Assembly (NCBI GenBank): GCA_033557465.1
Contig: CM066033.1
Span: 380,935,289-380,999,288, forward strand
Direction of reading: 5' to 3'
DNA length: 64,000 nucleotides
From: Ichthyophis bannanicus
Lineage: Eukaryota; Chordata; Amphibia; Gymnophiona; Ichthyophiidae
Part shown: positions 51,000 to 61,207 of the stretch, one piece after another
Layout of the letters: the number at the start of each line of letters is the position of its first letter
Position numbering within the stretch: the stretch's first letter is position 1
The notes under the pieces: model-generated
Told to the model about the DNA's origin: nothing
Databases searched by the model: none
Seen by the model: the letters and a program-made list of their open reading frames with translations, nothing else
Translations under genes and position numbers: made by a program

Positions 51000-51108
51000 T
51001 GGAGCCTATGGAGGCAGCTCTTATATGACATCAGAAATTTGACATGCTCAGTTCCCAGCTGCTGGTGGAGACTGATAATCCACACATACTGGGCTGGACT
51101 GATGATAA

Positions 51109-51345
51109 GTAAAGAGTGTGTTTATTGGCTACAGCTCCCAATCTACTGGGGTCAAAACAAAAAAAAAGCTGGGTGGAATTTCTATGGGTTTTGGTCCACT
51201 CCAAGTAGAAGACCAAAATGGCAAGGCTCTCTGGAGCTTTTCAAATACAGGAGCCTTCTGGACTACATATAGAGTCAACCTTCTTACTGAATGGAGGCAC
51301 AGAGAGGGAGTCTCCCACACAGGGTTGGTGCTACCATTAGGCAAA
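51109..51345 (-). pseudogene. DIRS-4 tyrosine recombinase, middle part
   Basis: Reads KLQRALPFW then FYLEWTKTHRNSTQLFFCFD and PSRLGAVANKHTLY, matching FYLDRTREHRKAAQLFVSFD and PNKLGLPVSKRTL of DIRS-3. The frame runs into the DIRS-5 right end and, across it, continues in the piece at 45190-45453. Confidence 0.72.
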
Positions 51346-51775
51346 CTAGGTGGTCGCTCTTCTCAGGACCCGCAGCGGTGGCAATGGCTGCAAACAACCC
51401 ACAGTGCTTATCTTTAAACTTCTATTTAACCTAACTGTGAGTTATCTTGCTCAATAGCTACATATATCAAAGAGATAAACTAAATGTACTCAAACAGCCC
51501 TATTAATTCTATAGTTGATTTTTGTCAGATCATTTGCCCTGAGAGGGAACCTTCCCTCTCTCGTAGCAAACCCTCCTTTTTTTCTTTTTTAAAAGAGTGC
51601 ACTCACCTTTTCACCCACCGAGGCAAAATTATAAAATAATCCTCAGTATATTTCAAACTCGAGAATAATATTTCAAGCAAATTCAGTACTCATCTTAGCT
51701 CAAGGTCCATGAGTCTCAGCCTGCCAGCAAGAGGGATATCACCCACATTACTCATGAGGTAAACACCAATGCTGT
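51346..51775. other. No gene seen
   Basis: Sequence from about 51323 (GGGTTGGTGCTACCATTAGG) onward is not DIRS-like. No convincing frame. Confidence 0.4.
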
Positions 51776-51779
51776 GTCT

Positions 51780-52575
51780 CCAACTTTAAACAGCATGACC
51801 CACTTCAACTATCTGATTGTGTAGAACGTCGTGAACCTCAAGATACAGGGAGTCCTTTAAATGTTTAATTTGTTGCTTCTCGAAGACATTTCTAATATAA
51901 ACGGATATCCCATGAAGACGTATATATACATGTACACAACGTCGTGTTTCAATCGGTGAAACTCCTGGTTCTTCATGCACCTACGTCTATCTACTGACCA
52001 ATATCCTAATCAATTTTAAGACCAGCCTCGTTTCCATCCCTAGAAAAAAAACGGGCTATCATTGGCTGTCAGAGGTGTTCAATCTATCAAGCTCCACCAA
52101 TCCAAAGTAAGATTCAAACCAACAGGTGTTACTGATCATAAGCGGTAAATCCAAAATTGTTCTCTGAACTGTAATTTTTGCAAACGATCTCCCCCACGCA
52201 TATGTACAGGAACATAATCTATGATTCACCATCTAAGATCCTGAAACATGTGATCAAGCTCCTGGCAGTGCTGGGCCACCGGAGTTGAGAGTACTTTGTT
52301 GTTAATGCAAGATCTGTGCTCCAACAGTCTCCTTTTCATAGGGCGGGATGTGTGACCAACATAGTTCTTATGGCAGGGACAAGTTAATATATATACCACA
52401 TGAGTACTAGTACATATGGTGCGATATTGATTCATAATTTTTATCCCTATATCAACATCTTCCCAATCGGGACCTTCCATTGTGGAGTCACAAAAATCAC
52501 ATTCACCACATTTAAAGTGACCCTTCTTTGTCTTGTCCAAATTACCCACATGAGAATGTATTAATAGGTCTGCCA
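51780..52575 (-). pseudogene. Penelope-like element: GIY-YIG end and 3' region
   Basis: On the minus strand, KKGHFKCGECDFCDSTMEG (Cys cluster) is followed by VVYILTCPCHKNYVGHTSRP and MKRRLLEHRS, a GIY-YIG endonuclease domain, stopping at about 52226. Downstream, to about 51780, is AT-rich sequence containing GGAGTTTCACCGATTGAAAC near 51940, reminiscent of Penelope terminal repeats. The RT part is absent, removed at the junction with a CR1 fragment at 52576. Confidence 0.72.
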
Positions 52576-52905
52576 TTTTTATAAATACCTCCATGGCATA
52601 AATGCACATGGGGAGAGCCTCTTTCGATTGAAAGCAAGTTCTGCTATGAGGGGACATGGGATGAGGGTGAAAGGGGATAGATTCAGGAGTGATATACAGA
52701 AGTATTTCTTTACGGAAAGAGTGGTGGATCCATGGAATAGTCTTCCAGGGGAGGTGGTAAAGATGAGGACAGTATCTGAATTCAAAAAAGCATAGGACAA
52801 ACACAGAGGATCTCTAAAGGAAAAAAGGGGACTGTTGTAGTTGTTGATATGGAAGGGCAGACAAGATAGAAACATAGAAACATAGAAAAATGACGACAGA
52901 AAAAG
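52576..52905 (+). mobile_element. CR1-F: CR1-type LINE 3' end
   Basis: The minus-strand relative at 63.4-63.9 kb helps define it: HGESLFRLK, MRGHGMRVKGDRF, KYFFTERVVDPWNSLPGEVV and SEFKKA, the C-terminus of a CR1-like ORF2, end at about 52796. The UTR carries GAAACATAGAAACATAGAAA, the family's octamer-like tail, followed by a non-standard CAGAAAAAGACCACATGGCC extension. Confidence 0.68.
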
Positions 52906-52916
52906 ACCACATGGCC

Positions 52917-53215
52917 TATTTCCCTCACAAAATCATGGAAAGTTGGCTCTTCAAGCAGGGACTTTTGTTTCTCGTGAGGTGAAGTAGGATCTGAGATAAG
53001 CTCTGAGAACCTTTCCTCTGAGAAGTACTCTAAGTCATTTTCAGAATGCCAGGAGTACTCCATTGCAGAATTAGAGAGGTACTCGAAAGATGTCTGAGTC
53101 TCTTCCTGGACAGATCTCCTCTGGAAGCATTGATGCACAATGGCCTCTGATGCCGAGGGGATTGATTCTGCCCCGATGCACTTGAGACTAATATCAAATG
53201 GACAAGGAACCAGTG
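52917..53215 (-). pseudogene. DIRS-7 gag fragment, core part
   Basis: The minus strand reads SAMEYSWHSENDLEYFSEER, FSELISDPTSPHEKQKSLLE and EPTFHDFVREIG. FHDFVRE matches FSDFVRD of the DIRS-3 gag. It seems to be continuous with the gag N-terminal part at 56126-56690, interrupted by CR1 copy D. Confidence 0.6.
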
Positions 53216-53392
53216 TTTAGGACCTTTGAGGTTAATTAAGCTTCAGATGAACAAAGTACATTAAAGGTATTAGGTGTAGTTTTATTAGTGTAAGTATCCC
53301 CACCAACCTTTAGTAGGTAAAGAACTTAGATACCTAAACACAACCTTAAAACTAAGATGCAGACAGAAGTCTAGCAGCAAGATGGGGGTTTT
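53216..53392 (+). other. CR1 copy D 5' region
   Basis: Sequence upstream of the ORF1 zinc finger; presumably the 5' UTR of CR1 copy D. No frame. Confidence 0.4.
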
Positions 53393-54226
53393 CCAGTCTT
53401 TTGCATTGAGTGTCACATGTATGGTTTTCTCCCAGTTGGTGAGGGGTCTTACGTGTGCACTAGGTGCAAGGAACTCTTTGCTCTCAGGGATCAAGTCCGA
53501 TCTCTGGAGGCTAGAGTAACAGACTTGGAGGACATAAAGAAGACAGAGAGGTACCTAGATGAGACCTACAGGGATATAGTACTGAAGTCCCACCTCCAGT
53601 CTGGCAGCATCCCAGTTGCCATGGAGGAGAGAGGTCACGTGACAGGAGAGCATCACCCTGGTGTGGCAAGACGTGATCCTATAGCTAGGACCTGTCCTCC
53701 AGGTGATGTAAAACCCTCTCGCACTGAGGAAGTTTCTCCAGGGCCATGTGTCCATGAGGGAAGGGTTAGGACAGCAGTTATAGTTGGTGATTCTATCTTT
53801 AGGCATGTAGATAGCTGATGTAACATGCCTACCCGGTACGAAGGTAGCAGACCTCACACGCTGGTCTTAGATAGTGCTGGGGAGGAGTCTGCTGTCTTGG
53901 TACATGTTGGTATCAATGACATAGGAAAATGTGGTAGAGAGGTTACGGAGGCTAAATTTAGGTTTTTAGGTAGGAAGTTGAAATCCAGAGCTTCGAGGGT
54001 AGCATTCTCCAAAATGCTTCCCGTTCCACGCGCAAGACCCAAAAGGCAGGTAGAGCTCCGGAGTCTCAATGCGTGGATGTGATGATGGTGCAAGGATGAG
54101 GGTTTTGGATTTGTTAGGAACTGGGGAACATTCTGGGGAAAGGAAGGGCTCTTCCAAAGGGATGGGCTCCACATTAACCAGGATGGAACCAGCCTGCTGG
54201 CATTAAAAAGGAGATAAAGCAGCCTT
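53393..54226 (+). pseudogene. CR1 copy D ORF1: zinc finger, coiled coil and SGNH esterase
   Basis: The frame starts upstream of 53417: CIECHMYGFL..GSYVCTRC is a two-pair Cys zinc finger, followed by a coiled coil (LFALRDQVRSLEARVTDLED). The esterase then has AVIVGDSIFRHVDS (Ser of the GDS block) near 53790, a TGA at about 53818, ESAVLVHVGINDIGKCG (Asn block) near 53895, a frame change, and RDGLHINQDGTSLLAL (Asp/His block) near 54165. This is the known CR1 ORF1 plan. The stop and frameshift inactivate it. Confidence 0.78.
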
Positions 54227-54227
54227 T

Positions 54228-54826
54228 GGGGGTTTTTTGTTACTATATATTTATAATTTTACAAATCAATCAAGCAACAATTCCTTGTACAGAAAAGATA
54301 TATCCTATGAAAAACATACAAAGAAAGCAACACAAAGCTATACAAATAAACAGGAGATATCTATAGTTCCCAAATGAGAGATGTGAAAAGAATTTCTCAG
54401 TAAGGGTGAGGAAACCCCACTGATATTTCAAGGAACATCAATGAGAAGCTGAAGGCCCAAGATTAAATCCTATGCATGGATGACATTATCCTCAACAGGG
54501 GTAGAAATTACAGACATTCGAGCACTAATAAATACAGAAAGATCTTCTGGTTGAAAGAAAATATACTTCTGAGCTTTAAAAACCAACAATACACTTGCAA
54601 GGAAAACGTAAAAGGAAAGAAGCACCTAATTCCAGAACTCCAGGTTCAAGTAACAAAAACTGCCTACACCTTTTCTGTGTCTCTCTTGATACATCTGGAA
54701 AGACTAAAAACATTTTTCCCATAGAACAAATTAGCTATTTTCTTGTAATTAAGCCTAAGCAGCCAATCCCTGTCAGAAGATAAAACAAAAGTAAAAAGCA
54801 AGGTAGAAACCAACAACTTATCCGTA
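54228..54826 (-). mobile_element. 0.6-kb retroelement fragment, minus strand, inside CR1 copy D
   Basis: It splits the last codons of CR1 ORF1. GCAGCCTTT (to 54227) and GCAGCTTTT (to 54837) form an imperfect duplication of about 10 bases. The plus strand begins GGGGGTTTTTTG, so the minus-strand element ends in A-rich sequence, as a retrotransposed copy would. Minus-strand pieces MVFPDVS-like (MFLVFPDVSRETQKRCRQFL) and RFPCKCIVGF may be the end of a LINE ORF1 protein; this is a weak resemblance. Confidence 0.45.
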
Positions 54827-54837
54827 GAGCAGCTTTT

Positions 54838-55797
54838 AAACTAGATAATAAGGGAAAGCCCAAGAGCGCATGGTTCAGAACAATGTATCTTTGAAGGATA
54901 CTACCAAAAGAATGAAGTTAGGGCATATCAGCAGAAAGGTTCAAATAAAGACAAAAGTAGCTCAAATGCCCTTGAGTACGGAGCAGACAGAGCTTAAAGA
55001 TTCCAAATTATCCCTGCCTACCGAGAGCCAGATTAATATGAATAAAATACAGTCTCTAAAATGCTTGTATGCAAATGCTAGAAGTCTAAAAAATAAGATG
55101 GGAGAGTTAGAATATATAGCACTAAATGAGAGGTTAGATATGATTGGTATCTCAGAGACATGGTGGAAGGAGGACTACCAATGGGACACTGTGATACCTG
55201 GGTACAAACTATAATATAATGACAGAGCTGATCAAATTTGGTGGAGGGGTTGCGCTCTGTGTTAGAGAGGGCATTGAGTCAGAATGAATTAAAGTTTTGC
55301 AGGAAACAAAATTTGCTGTAGAATCTCTATGGATTGAAATTCCATGTAAAATGAAGAAGGCAATGGCAGTGGGTGTGTACTATCGACAGCTTGGCCAGAA
55401 TGAACAAATGAATGATGGAATGCTCAAAGAAATCAGGGAAGCTAACAAAAGTTACAGCACAGTAATAACAATGGGTGATTTCAATTACCCCGGTATCAAC
55501 TGGGTCAATGTCATGGGAGGATATGCTAGGGAGCTAAAGTTTCTAGATGAAATAAATGACTGCTTCTTGGAGCAGATGGTTCATGAACTGACCAGAGGGG
55601 AAGCCATTTTGGACCTAGCCCTTAGTGGAACATCAGATCTGGTGCAAGAGATAAGGATGTTGAGGCCACTTGATAACAGTGATCATAGCAAGATCGCGTT
55701 TGATTTAATTAATGGAGGAGGGATGGTAAGGAAATCCACAGTAGTACCTTTTAACTTTCGAAAGGGAGACTATGATAAAATGAGGAAAATAGTTTAA
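54838..55797 (+). pseudogene. CR1 copy D ORF2: endonuclease
   Basis: MNKIQSLKCLYANARSLKNK is followed by ISETWWKED to 55211. After a frame change near 55212-55296, VESLWIEIPC, TMGDFNYPGINW (catalytic) near 55470, NSDHSKIAFD near 55676 and NFRKGDYDKMRKIV follow, to a stop at 55797. All endonuclease blocks are present and it is the best endonuclease of the four CR1 copies, but two frames are needed. Confidence 0.8.
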
Positions 55798-56037
55798 AAA
55801 CACTAAAAGGAGCAGTTGCAAATGTTAAAGGCTTACATCAAGCTTGGGTGTTGTTTAAAAATACTATCTTGGAAGCCCAGAACAGCTGTATTCCCCGCTT
55901 TAAGAAAAGTAGAAGGAAGTCCAAAAAACTGCCAGCATGGTTTAAATGTGAGGTCAGAGAGGCTGTTGTTGCCAAAAAAGTATCTTTCAGGAAATGGAAA
56001 AAAGAGCCAAATGACAAACTGGAAACAGCACAAGCAT
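55798..56037 (+). pseudogene. CR1 copy D: linker between endonuclease and RT
   Basis: Continues as in copies A and B (LFKNTILEAQNSCIPRFKKS, KKLPAWFKC) and stops at ACAAGCA, well before RT. Confidence 0.7.
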
Positions 56038-56125
56038 TTTTCCAATTTTCCACAATCCGCATGGGTTTTAACAACTTTAAATAGTTTTGTCATCTGCAAA
56101 TTTGATAACCTCACTTGTTATTCAG
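56038..56125 (-). mobile_element. Inverted CR1 RT segment at the end of copy D
   Basis: On the minus strand this is the RT catalytic block (GAGGTTATCAAATTTGCAGA, then AAACTATTTAAAGTTGTTAA, CCCATGCGGATTGTGGAAAA). It joins copy D head-to-head, so about 88 bases of RT are inverted relative to the rest. Confidence 0.75.
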
Positions 56126-56694
56126 AGCAGCAGTTCCACATAGGGAAATGCTCTTCGAGGGCTGCCATTGTCAAAGGTGTGGGTCCTGTAACAGATTCAG
56201 CCCATAGCTCTGGAATCTGAAGGGGAGTATTGGCAGGCTGGTCTCGAACTCGTGGAGTATGGTGCAACCCCTCCAATACCAAGGAAGATGAGTGGTCCTT
56301 ACGTTGGGGTTACTTTGCGGGCTGGGGTTCCTCCGATAGCTCGATTCTCCTCATGTTCCAATGAACTTCAATGCTAATGCATCTCAGCCTCTGCCTGCTG
56401 CTCAGCATCCTTGGTTCTCTATGTCTTAGAGGATGAGTACTTCCATTGCCTTAGGGGCAGTACTGGGGCAACCTATCCTTGCTCAGCTCTGAAAGAGTTC
56501 AAGGGCCCCTCAATGTCAATGTTTCTCCAGTATCTGAAGCAGTTCCTGAGGCCATGGAGACTGCTGCTTCTCTCAACCCTTGAACCCTCTCCTTGTCATC
56601 TCTGAACACAAAATACAGCAAGAACATTTATTGGCAGGCCCCAAGCACTGCAAGCACCATTTATGAGTGTTTTGTTATTTGATAATGCTTTCAA
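56126..56694 (-). pseudogene. DIRS-7 gag fragment, N-terminal part
   Basis: The minus strand contains CLQCLGPANKCSCCILC near 56640, like HCLRCLGPD..CGAC of the DIRS-3 gag, followed by a degraded Ser/Pro/Arg region. With 52917-53215 it would form one gag cut by CR1 copy D. Confidence 0.45.
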
Positions 56695-57524
56695 TGATGT
56701 TTTGTCTCCTTATTTCATCACCAACAGTTCCTGGTCATCAGATACAAGTTGAAACGGCTGTTGACTCTGTGTATTTTTTCCATTTTTCCTTGATCTTTGC
56801 AGCATCATTCAGTATGGATCCTTGAGTGTCTTAACATTCCAATTCAAGGCTGGAATTTTCTCTTTAACTCTCATAGCTTTAGGAAAGTTGATCTTACTCT
56901 TACTGAATAATTTCTGATTATATTTCCTTGCGTGCCTCATTGTAGTACTTCTCTTTATCGCGTCTTGCTGCACAATTTATTTATTTATTTAAACACACTT
57001 CTTCTCTGCACTATCAAAATATCAAGGCAGATTACAAATTACATATACAATAAAATAAAACATAAATCCTCTCCCACTATTAACGCAACACATATGCATA
57101 AAAAAACTCTCTCTCATTCTCCTCTGGCTTTAGCTTCTCTGCATTTCAGACCAATTTTCATTGGTCATCCATTTTGGCTGTTTTTGCTTTTTCATCTTTT
57201 GCAGACTTTTCACTTTCTTCAAGCACAACTTTCTTAATGTCATCCAATACCTCTTCTGGTACTCTGTCATTTGTATCCAATGTGGTGATTTTTCAAGCAG
57301 TCTTTAAATTCCGGTGGTATATTTTCAAAATTATACTTTGCTACATTTGTGAGTGGCTTACTCTTTTTTCAGCATTAGCTTGAGTTTGCATACAAGTAGT
57401 TGGTGATCTGTACCACAGTCAGCTCCAAGTTTTGTCTTTATTGATGTTATTGAGCTTTCCATTATTGACTTCCACAGATGTAGTCAATTTGATTTTGCAC
57501 AATCCATTGGGTGAAGTCCATGGG
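56695..57524 (-). pseudogene. RTE (BovB-like) LINE: end of endonuclease and linker
   Basis: Read on the minus strand from 57524: WTSPNG, QIDYI, ADCGTDHQLLVCKLKL (terminal Asp-His of the endonuclease), PPEF, NDRVPEEVLDDIKKVVLEES, KDEKAKTAKM and, near 56815, AAKIKEKWKKYTES. The order and spacing are those of RTE/BovB ORF. About 56978-57160 is replaced by another repeat tail. Frames are broken. Confidence 0.7.
56978..57100 (-). repeat. LINE/SINE tail inserted in the RTE fragment
   Basis: The minus strand shows AATCTGCCTTGATATTTTGA followed by an (AAAT)n tail ending near 56978, the 3' end of an L2-like or SINE element. Confidence 0.5.
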
Positions 57525-57559
57525 GATCATTTTGGAAGCCATATTTGGGCTTTGGAATC

Positions 57560-58014
57560 TGAAAATGGGCATAGAGACATCCAAAGCACAGAGACATCAA
57601 CAAGTAACGGAGCATTTTCACTCTATGCTCCCACAATTTGTAACTCCTTATCAGAGGCCATCAAAGCAGCACAATCCATTAAAGTTCTGAAAAAAATACT
57701 CAACACACACCTCTTCAGAGAATACTATGGACCTTACGACAATACCTAACTACAACTGTAACATGCTGTCCTGATTGATTCACCAAATTAACCCTTTACA
57801 CTTATCCCTACCTGTAATATGAAGGATACTTCCCCACATATCTGATCTTATTTTGAATCACTATTATTCCCTTTCCCATAGTTAACCCCATATCTATCTA
57901 CAAGCTATTTCCCCCCTGCTTACTGTAAAACAAATCTACTGGGATTTTGTTATGTTGTTCTTTGTAAACCACTTTGGACAAAGGCGGTATAGAAATACTG
58001 TTAAATAAATAAAA
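57560..58014 (+). mobile_element. L2-E: L2-like 3' end
   Basis: FSLYAPTICNSLSEAIKAAQ and LKKILNTHLFREYYG to a stop at about 57749, then a 3' UTR with TGTAAACCACTTTGGACAAA and GGCGGTATAGAAATACTGTT, ending in (AAAT)n. Confidence 0.7.
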
Positions 58015-58039
58015 TTTCCCCAGAGTGAACATCTAAGTC

Positions 58040-59590
58040 TGAATGGGGGTATGGTAGAGGCATTGATAAGGCATTCCCAGAATTCCTGCAGCCTTCAAAC
58101 TTGCTGCGACTATACCTCTCCTCAAGAAACCTTCACTAGACCCTACCTGTCCTAATTATCAACCCATCTCCCTCCTCCCCTTTATTTCTAAACTACTTGA
58201 ACACGCGGTTCACCACCATTATCTTGACTTTCTCTCCTCTCAAGTCCTTCTGGATGCATTGCAATCTGGCTTTCGTCCTCTAGGTTCTACTGAAATGGCT
58301 CTTGCCAAAATCTCCAGTGACTTGTTCTCAGCCAAATCCCCAAGGGCCTTTACTCAATCCTTGACCTTTCTGCTTCTTTTGACACTGTTGACCACCATCT
58401 TCTCCTTGATACCTTGCCCTCACTTGGTTTTAAGGGCTCTCTTCTATCCTAGTTCTCTTCATATCTCTCCCACCACAATTTTAGTGTACAATCTGGTGGA
58501 TCCTCCTCTACTGTTTGCCCGCTCTCAGTTGGTGTATCCCAAGGGTCTTGGGACCACACCTTTTCTCTCTCTATACCCAGTCTCTTGGTATACTCATTTC
58601 CTCCCATGATTTTCAGTACCATCTTTACGCTGATGACTCTCAGATTTACTTCTCTACACCTGAAATCTTTCCTGGAATCCAAGCCCGTATCTCTGCCTGC
58701 CTATCTGACATTGCTGCCTGGATGTCTTGCTGACATTTGAAATTGAACATGGCCAAAACCAAGCTTATCTTTTCCCCCTTAACTCATCTCCCCCCTTCCT
58801 CCTTTCTCTTTCTGTGGATAATGCTCTACTCCTCCCTGTTTCCTTGACTCAAAACCTTAGGGTCATCTTTGACTTTTCCTCCTCCACACACATCCGAAAG
58901 CTAAATCCTGTTTCTTTATCTACATCATCAGAAAATTCACCTCTCTCTTTCTGAACACAGTAATAAGACCCTCTTTAGTGACCTCCCATCTAGACTATTG
59001 CAACTTCCTCCTTACTCATCTCCCTCTGAATCTCCCTTTCAATCTGTTCAAAATTCAGCTGCACGGCTCATCTTCCGCCAGTCTCGTTATGCTCATTTAA
59101 TCCCTCCTCTTGTTGCTTCATTAACTCCCTATCCTTTTCTGTATCCAGCTCAAACTTCTCCTATTGACCTATAAGTGCATTTATTCTGCTGCTCATCACT
59201 ACTTCTCCTCTCTTATCTCTCCCTAAACACCTCCTCGGGAACTCCGAACCTGTGGCAGGTCGCTTCTATCTGTGCCCTTTTCTTCTACTGCCAACTCCAG
59301 ACTTCAAATCTTTCCACCTTGCTGCTCCTTATGCCTGGAACAAACTACCTGAAGTGGTACATCAGGCTTTATCTTTGCCCCTTTTCAAAACCAGGCTAAA
59401 ACTCACCTCTTTGAGGCTGCTTTTGGATCCTGATCAGCATAGTTGCCTGTTCTCCAACTATGTGTTTCCTTACCAATCTCCTAGACATATCCTAGTCCCT
59501 AGCTGCTGTGTTGTCTGTCTTGACTAGATTATAAGCTCTGATGAACAGGAATAGTCTCTTACATGTCTCTGTATAGTGCTGTATGATCCA
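58040..59590 (+). mobile_element. L2-F: longer degenerate L2-like LINE
   Basis: RT remnants appear in order: GF.P..STEMALAKI near 58265, a GVPQGS-like VPQGLG.T block near 58540, [15 protein letters not shown] (catalytic Asp pair) near 58613, then LKLNMAKTKLI, LIFRQSRYAHLIPPL near 59075, and AAPYAWNKLPEVV..FKTRLK near 59325. Several frame changes. The 3' end near 59580 lacks a clear tail. Confidence 0.72.
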
Positions 59591-59744
59591 CAGTAGTAGC
59601 AACCTGGATGTCCCCGCCTGATCTCAGAAACGTCCCTGACATTCAGTGTTGCATCTAAGTTTAGACCTGCTCCCAGGTGCGAACAAGCATCTGAAAAGTG
59701 TCCGTTTTCGCTGAAAAATATCCAGAGGGTGTAGAGGAGAAAGC

Positions 59745-60033
59745 CCTCCATCATCCCCAGTACTCAACGCAATGTCAATCACGACAGCAGTGGGATTTGA
59801 ACCCTGGCTTCCCCATTTGGGCAAGTCTCTTAACCCTCCATTGCCTCAGAAAAATCCAAGTTATCAATGTCCCTGTTTAATATGCATTAGCAAGTTTAAA
59901 TTACAATGTAAACTGCTTTGACTGAAATGATAAAGCGATATTAAAAAAAACCCCAAACTATTAAATAAATTAATTAATTAATTAATAATTCCTAGCCTCC
60001 TACTCTAACCATTAGGCTCTTCCTAGATGTCCA
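59745..60033. mobile_element. SINE C, internally inverted
   Basis: The core GGGCAAGTCTCTTAACCCTC and the 3' part (CTGCTTTGACTGAAATGATA, ending in AATTAATTAA) are in plus orientation. The B-box segment just upstream (GGATTTGAACCC) and a tRNA-like head at 59993-60033 (TCTAACCATTAGGCTCTTCC) are in minus orientation. The pieces are those of SINE A but not collinear. Confidence 0.5.
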
Positions 60034-60207
60034 AATTCTGAAATACTATTCTGGGATGTCTATGGAGATACCCCTCCAGATGTCCATATCAGCACATCCA
60101 CGTTTGTGAAATCATGTCTGCACCTGGATGGGCCTGCTTTTTTTTCCCCCAGATGTTCTGGCATAGACGTCTCAGATTGCACTTAGACATCCCTTCTAAA
60201 ATTCCCC

Positions 60208-61207
60208 TCTATGTGTACAGTCCCCGCTTGTGTTGTTGGAAGATGTTTGAGAATAATAGATTGTTGGTCTTTCAGAATTCTATCAGGCCTTCTCCACCTT
60301 TTTTCTGTTGCCAAGTCATATTTTACAACCACTTTGCCTTCTTTGTTTCCAGCTTTTGTGTTCGTCACCCAGGACTATCAGTATATCTTGTTTGCATTAT
60401 CTGTCAATTTCAGCTTGCACTTCTCTGTAGAACTGATCAACCTTGTCCTCTTCTGCATCTGTTGTTGGGGCATATACCTGAATAATAGTTGTGATGGTGG
60501 GCATTCCTCATAGACAAACAGACTGTACTGTGTTTCATTACATTTTTTGCAAGCTTTTTCTTAATTAAAAATGCACACCATTGCTTCTGTCTGTGATCAT
60601 TAGATTTAAAGTGCCCAGATGTCATTCCACTGCATTTTACTGACACCCATAGATCAAGTTGTGCACATTCCATTATGTGCTTGACCACCTCCAGCTTTCC
60701 TTAATTCGTGCTTCATACATTCCATGCCCGGATACGTAAGACATCTTTGCAGCTTCTGACTCTCATTTCAAGTGCAGCTACATCAGCAATGAGACACCCC
60801 AAGGGCTTTATTCCAACTCCATCATAAATGCTGGTTTTACACCAGAGTCTTCAGCTCTTCCCCAGTAGCTTAACGAGTGTCTTCCAACCCTTCCAGCACT
60901 ATATCACAATTTGTTTTGTTGTGACTATCCACTGGGTTTTTCATGGCAAGTTACAGAAGTAAATTGCCAGGACTTTCTTCCACACAAGTAATGCCAATTT
61001 TGTTGCTGTTGCCACAGAAATGTGATCCTTCACTGCTAACACCATCCCATACTGCTGCTGCCCAGATGGATGGTTTGTCTTAGTCTGGCACCTCAGCTGA
61101 GACCTATCCATTTTGGGAGACCCTGCTAATAGTTCATTTACTGATGGCTTCACTCTCAACATCACTGATGCATGCAAAATAACACAGCACGACAAGCCAC
61201 AAAACAA
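60208..61207 (-). pseudogene. RTE (BovB-like) LINE: N-terminal part of endonuclease
   Basis: On the minus strand: RIRAWNV, GKLE.VKH near 60690, then IQVYAPTTDAEEDKVDQFYR (about 60470-60430), VQAEID, ILIVLGDE.KS (GDWN block, decayed) near 60380, and LIEF..TNNLL..NIFQQHKRGLYT at about 60290-60215. The reading continues in WTSPNG at 57524. Broken by stops and frameshifts. The N-terminal part above about 60750 is uncertain. Confidence 0.65.

Larger units (their letters stand above)
45454..51108 (-). mobile_element. DIRS-5: complete-length but decayed DIRS inserted in DIRS-4
   Basis: At about 5.65 kb it has inverted termini (45505-45605 against 51000-51100, sharing CAGCAGCTGG and CTGAGCATGTCA), an internal complementary region near 45930-45990, and minus-strand remnants of gag, RT, RNase H/MT-like and recombinase in the DIRS order. 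It belongs to a different family from DIRS-3. Frames are broken. Confidence 0.8.
57525..60207. mobile_element. Block inserted in the RTE endonuclease (L2, SINE and TIR pieces)
   Basis: The RTE reading LYT|WTSPNG is cut exactly here. The block begins GGGATCATTTTGGAAG and ends CTTCTAAAATTCCCC near 60200: imperfect inverted ends, flanked by TCCATG and TCTATG. This suggests a DNA transposon that later received L2-E, L2-F and SINE C. Phrases like AGACATCC/GGATGTCT recur near both ends. Confidence 0.45.
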
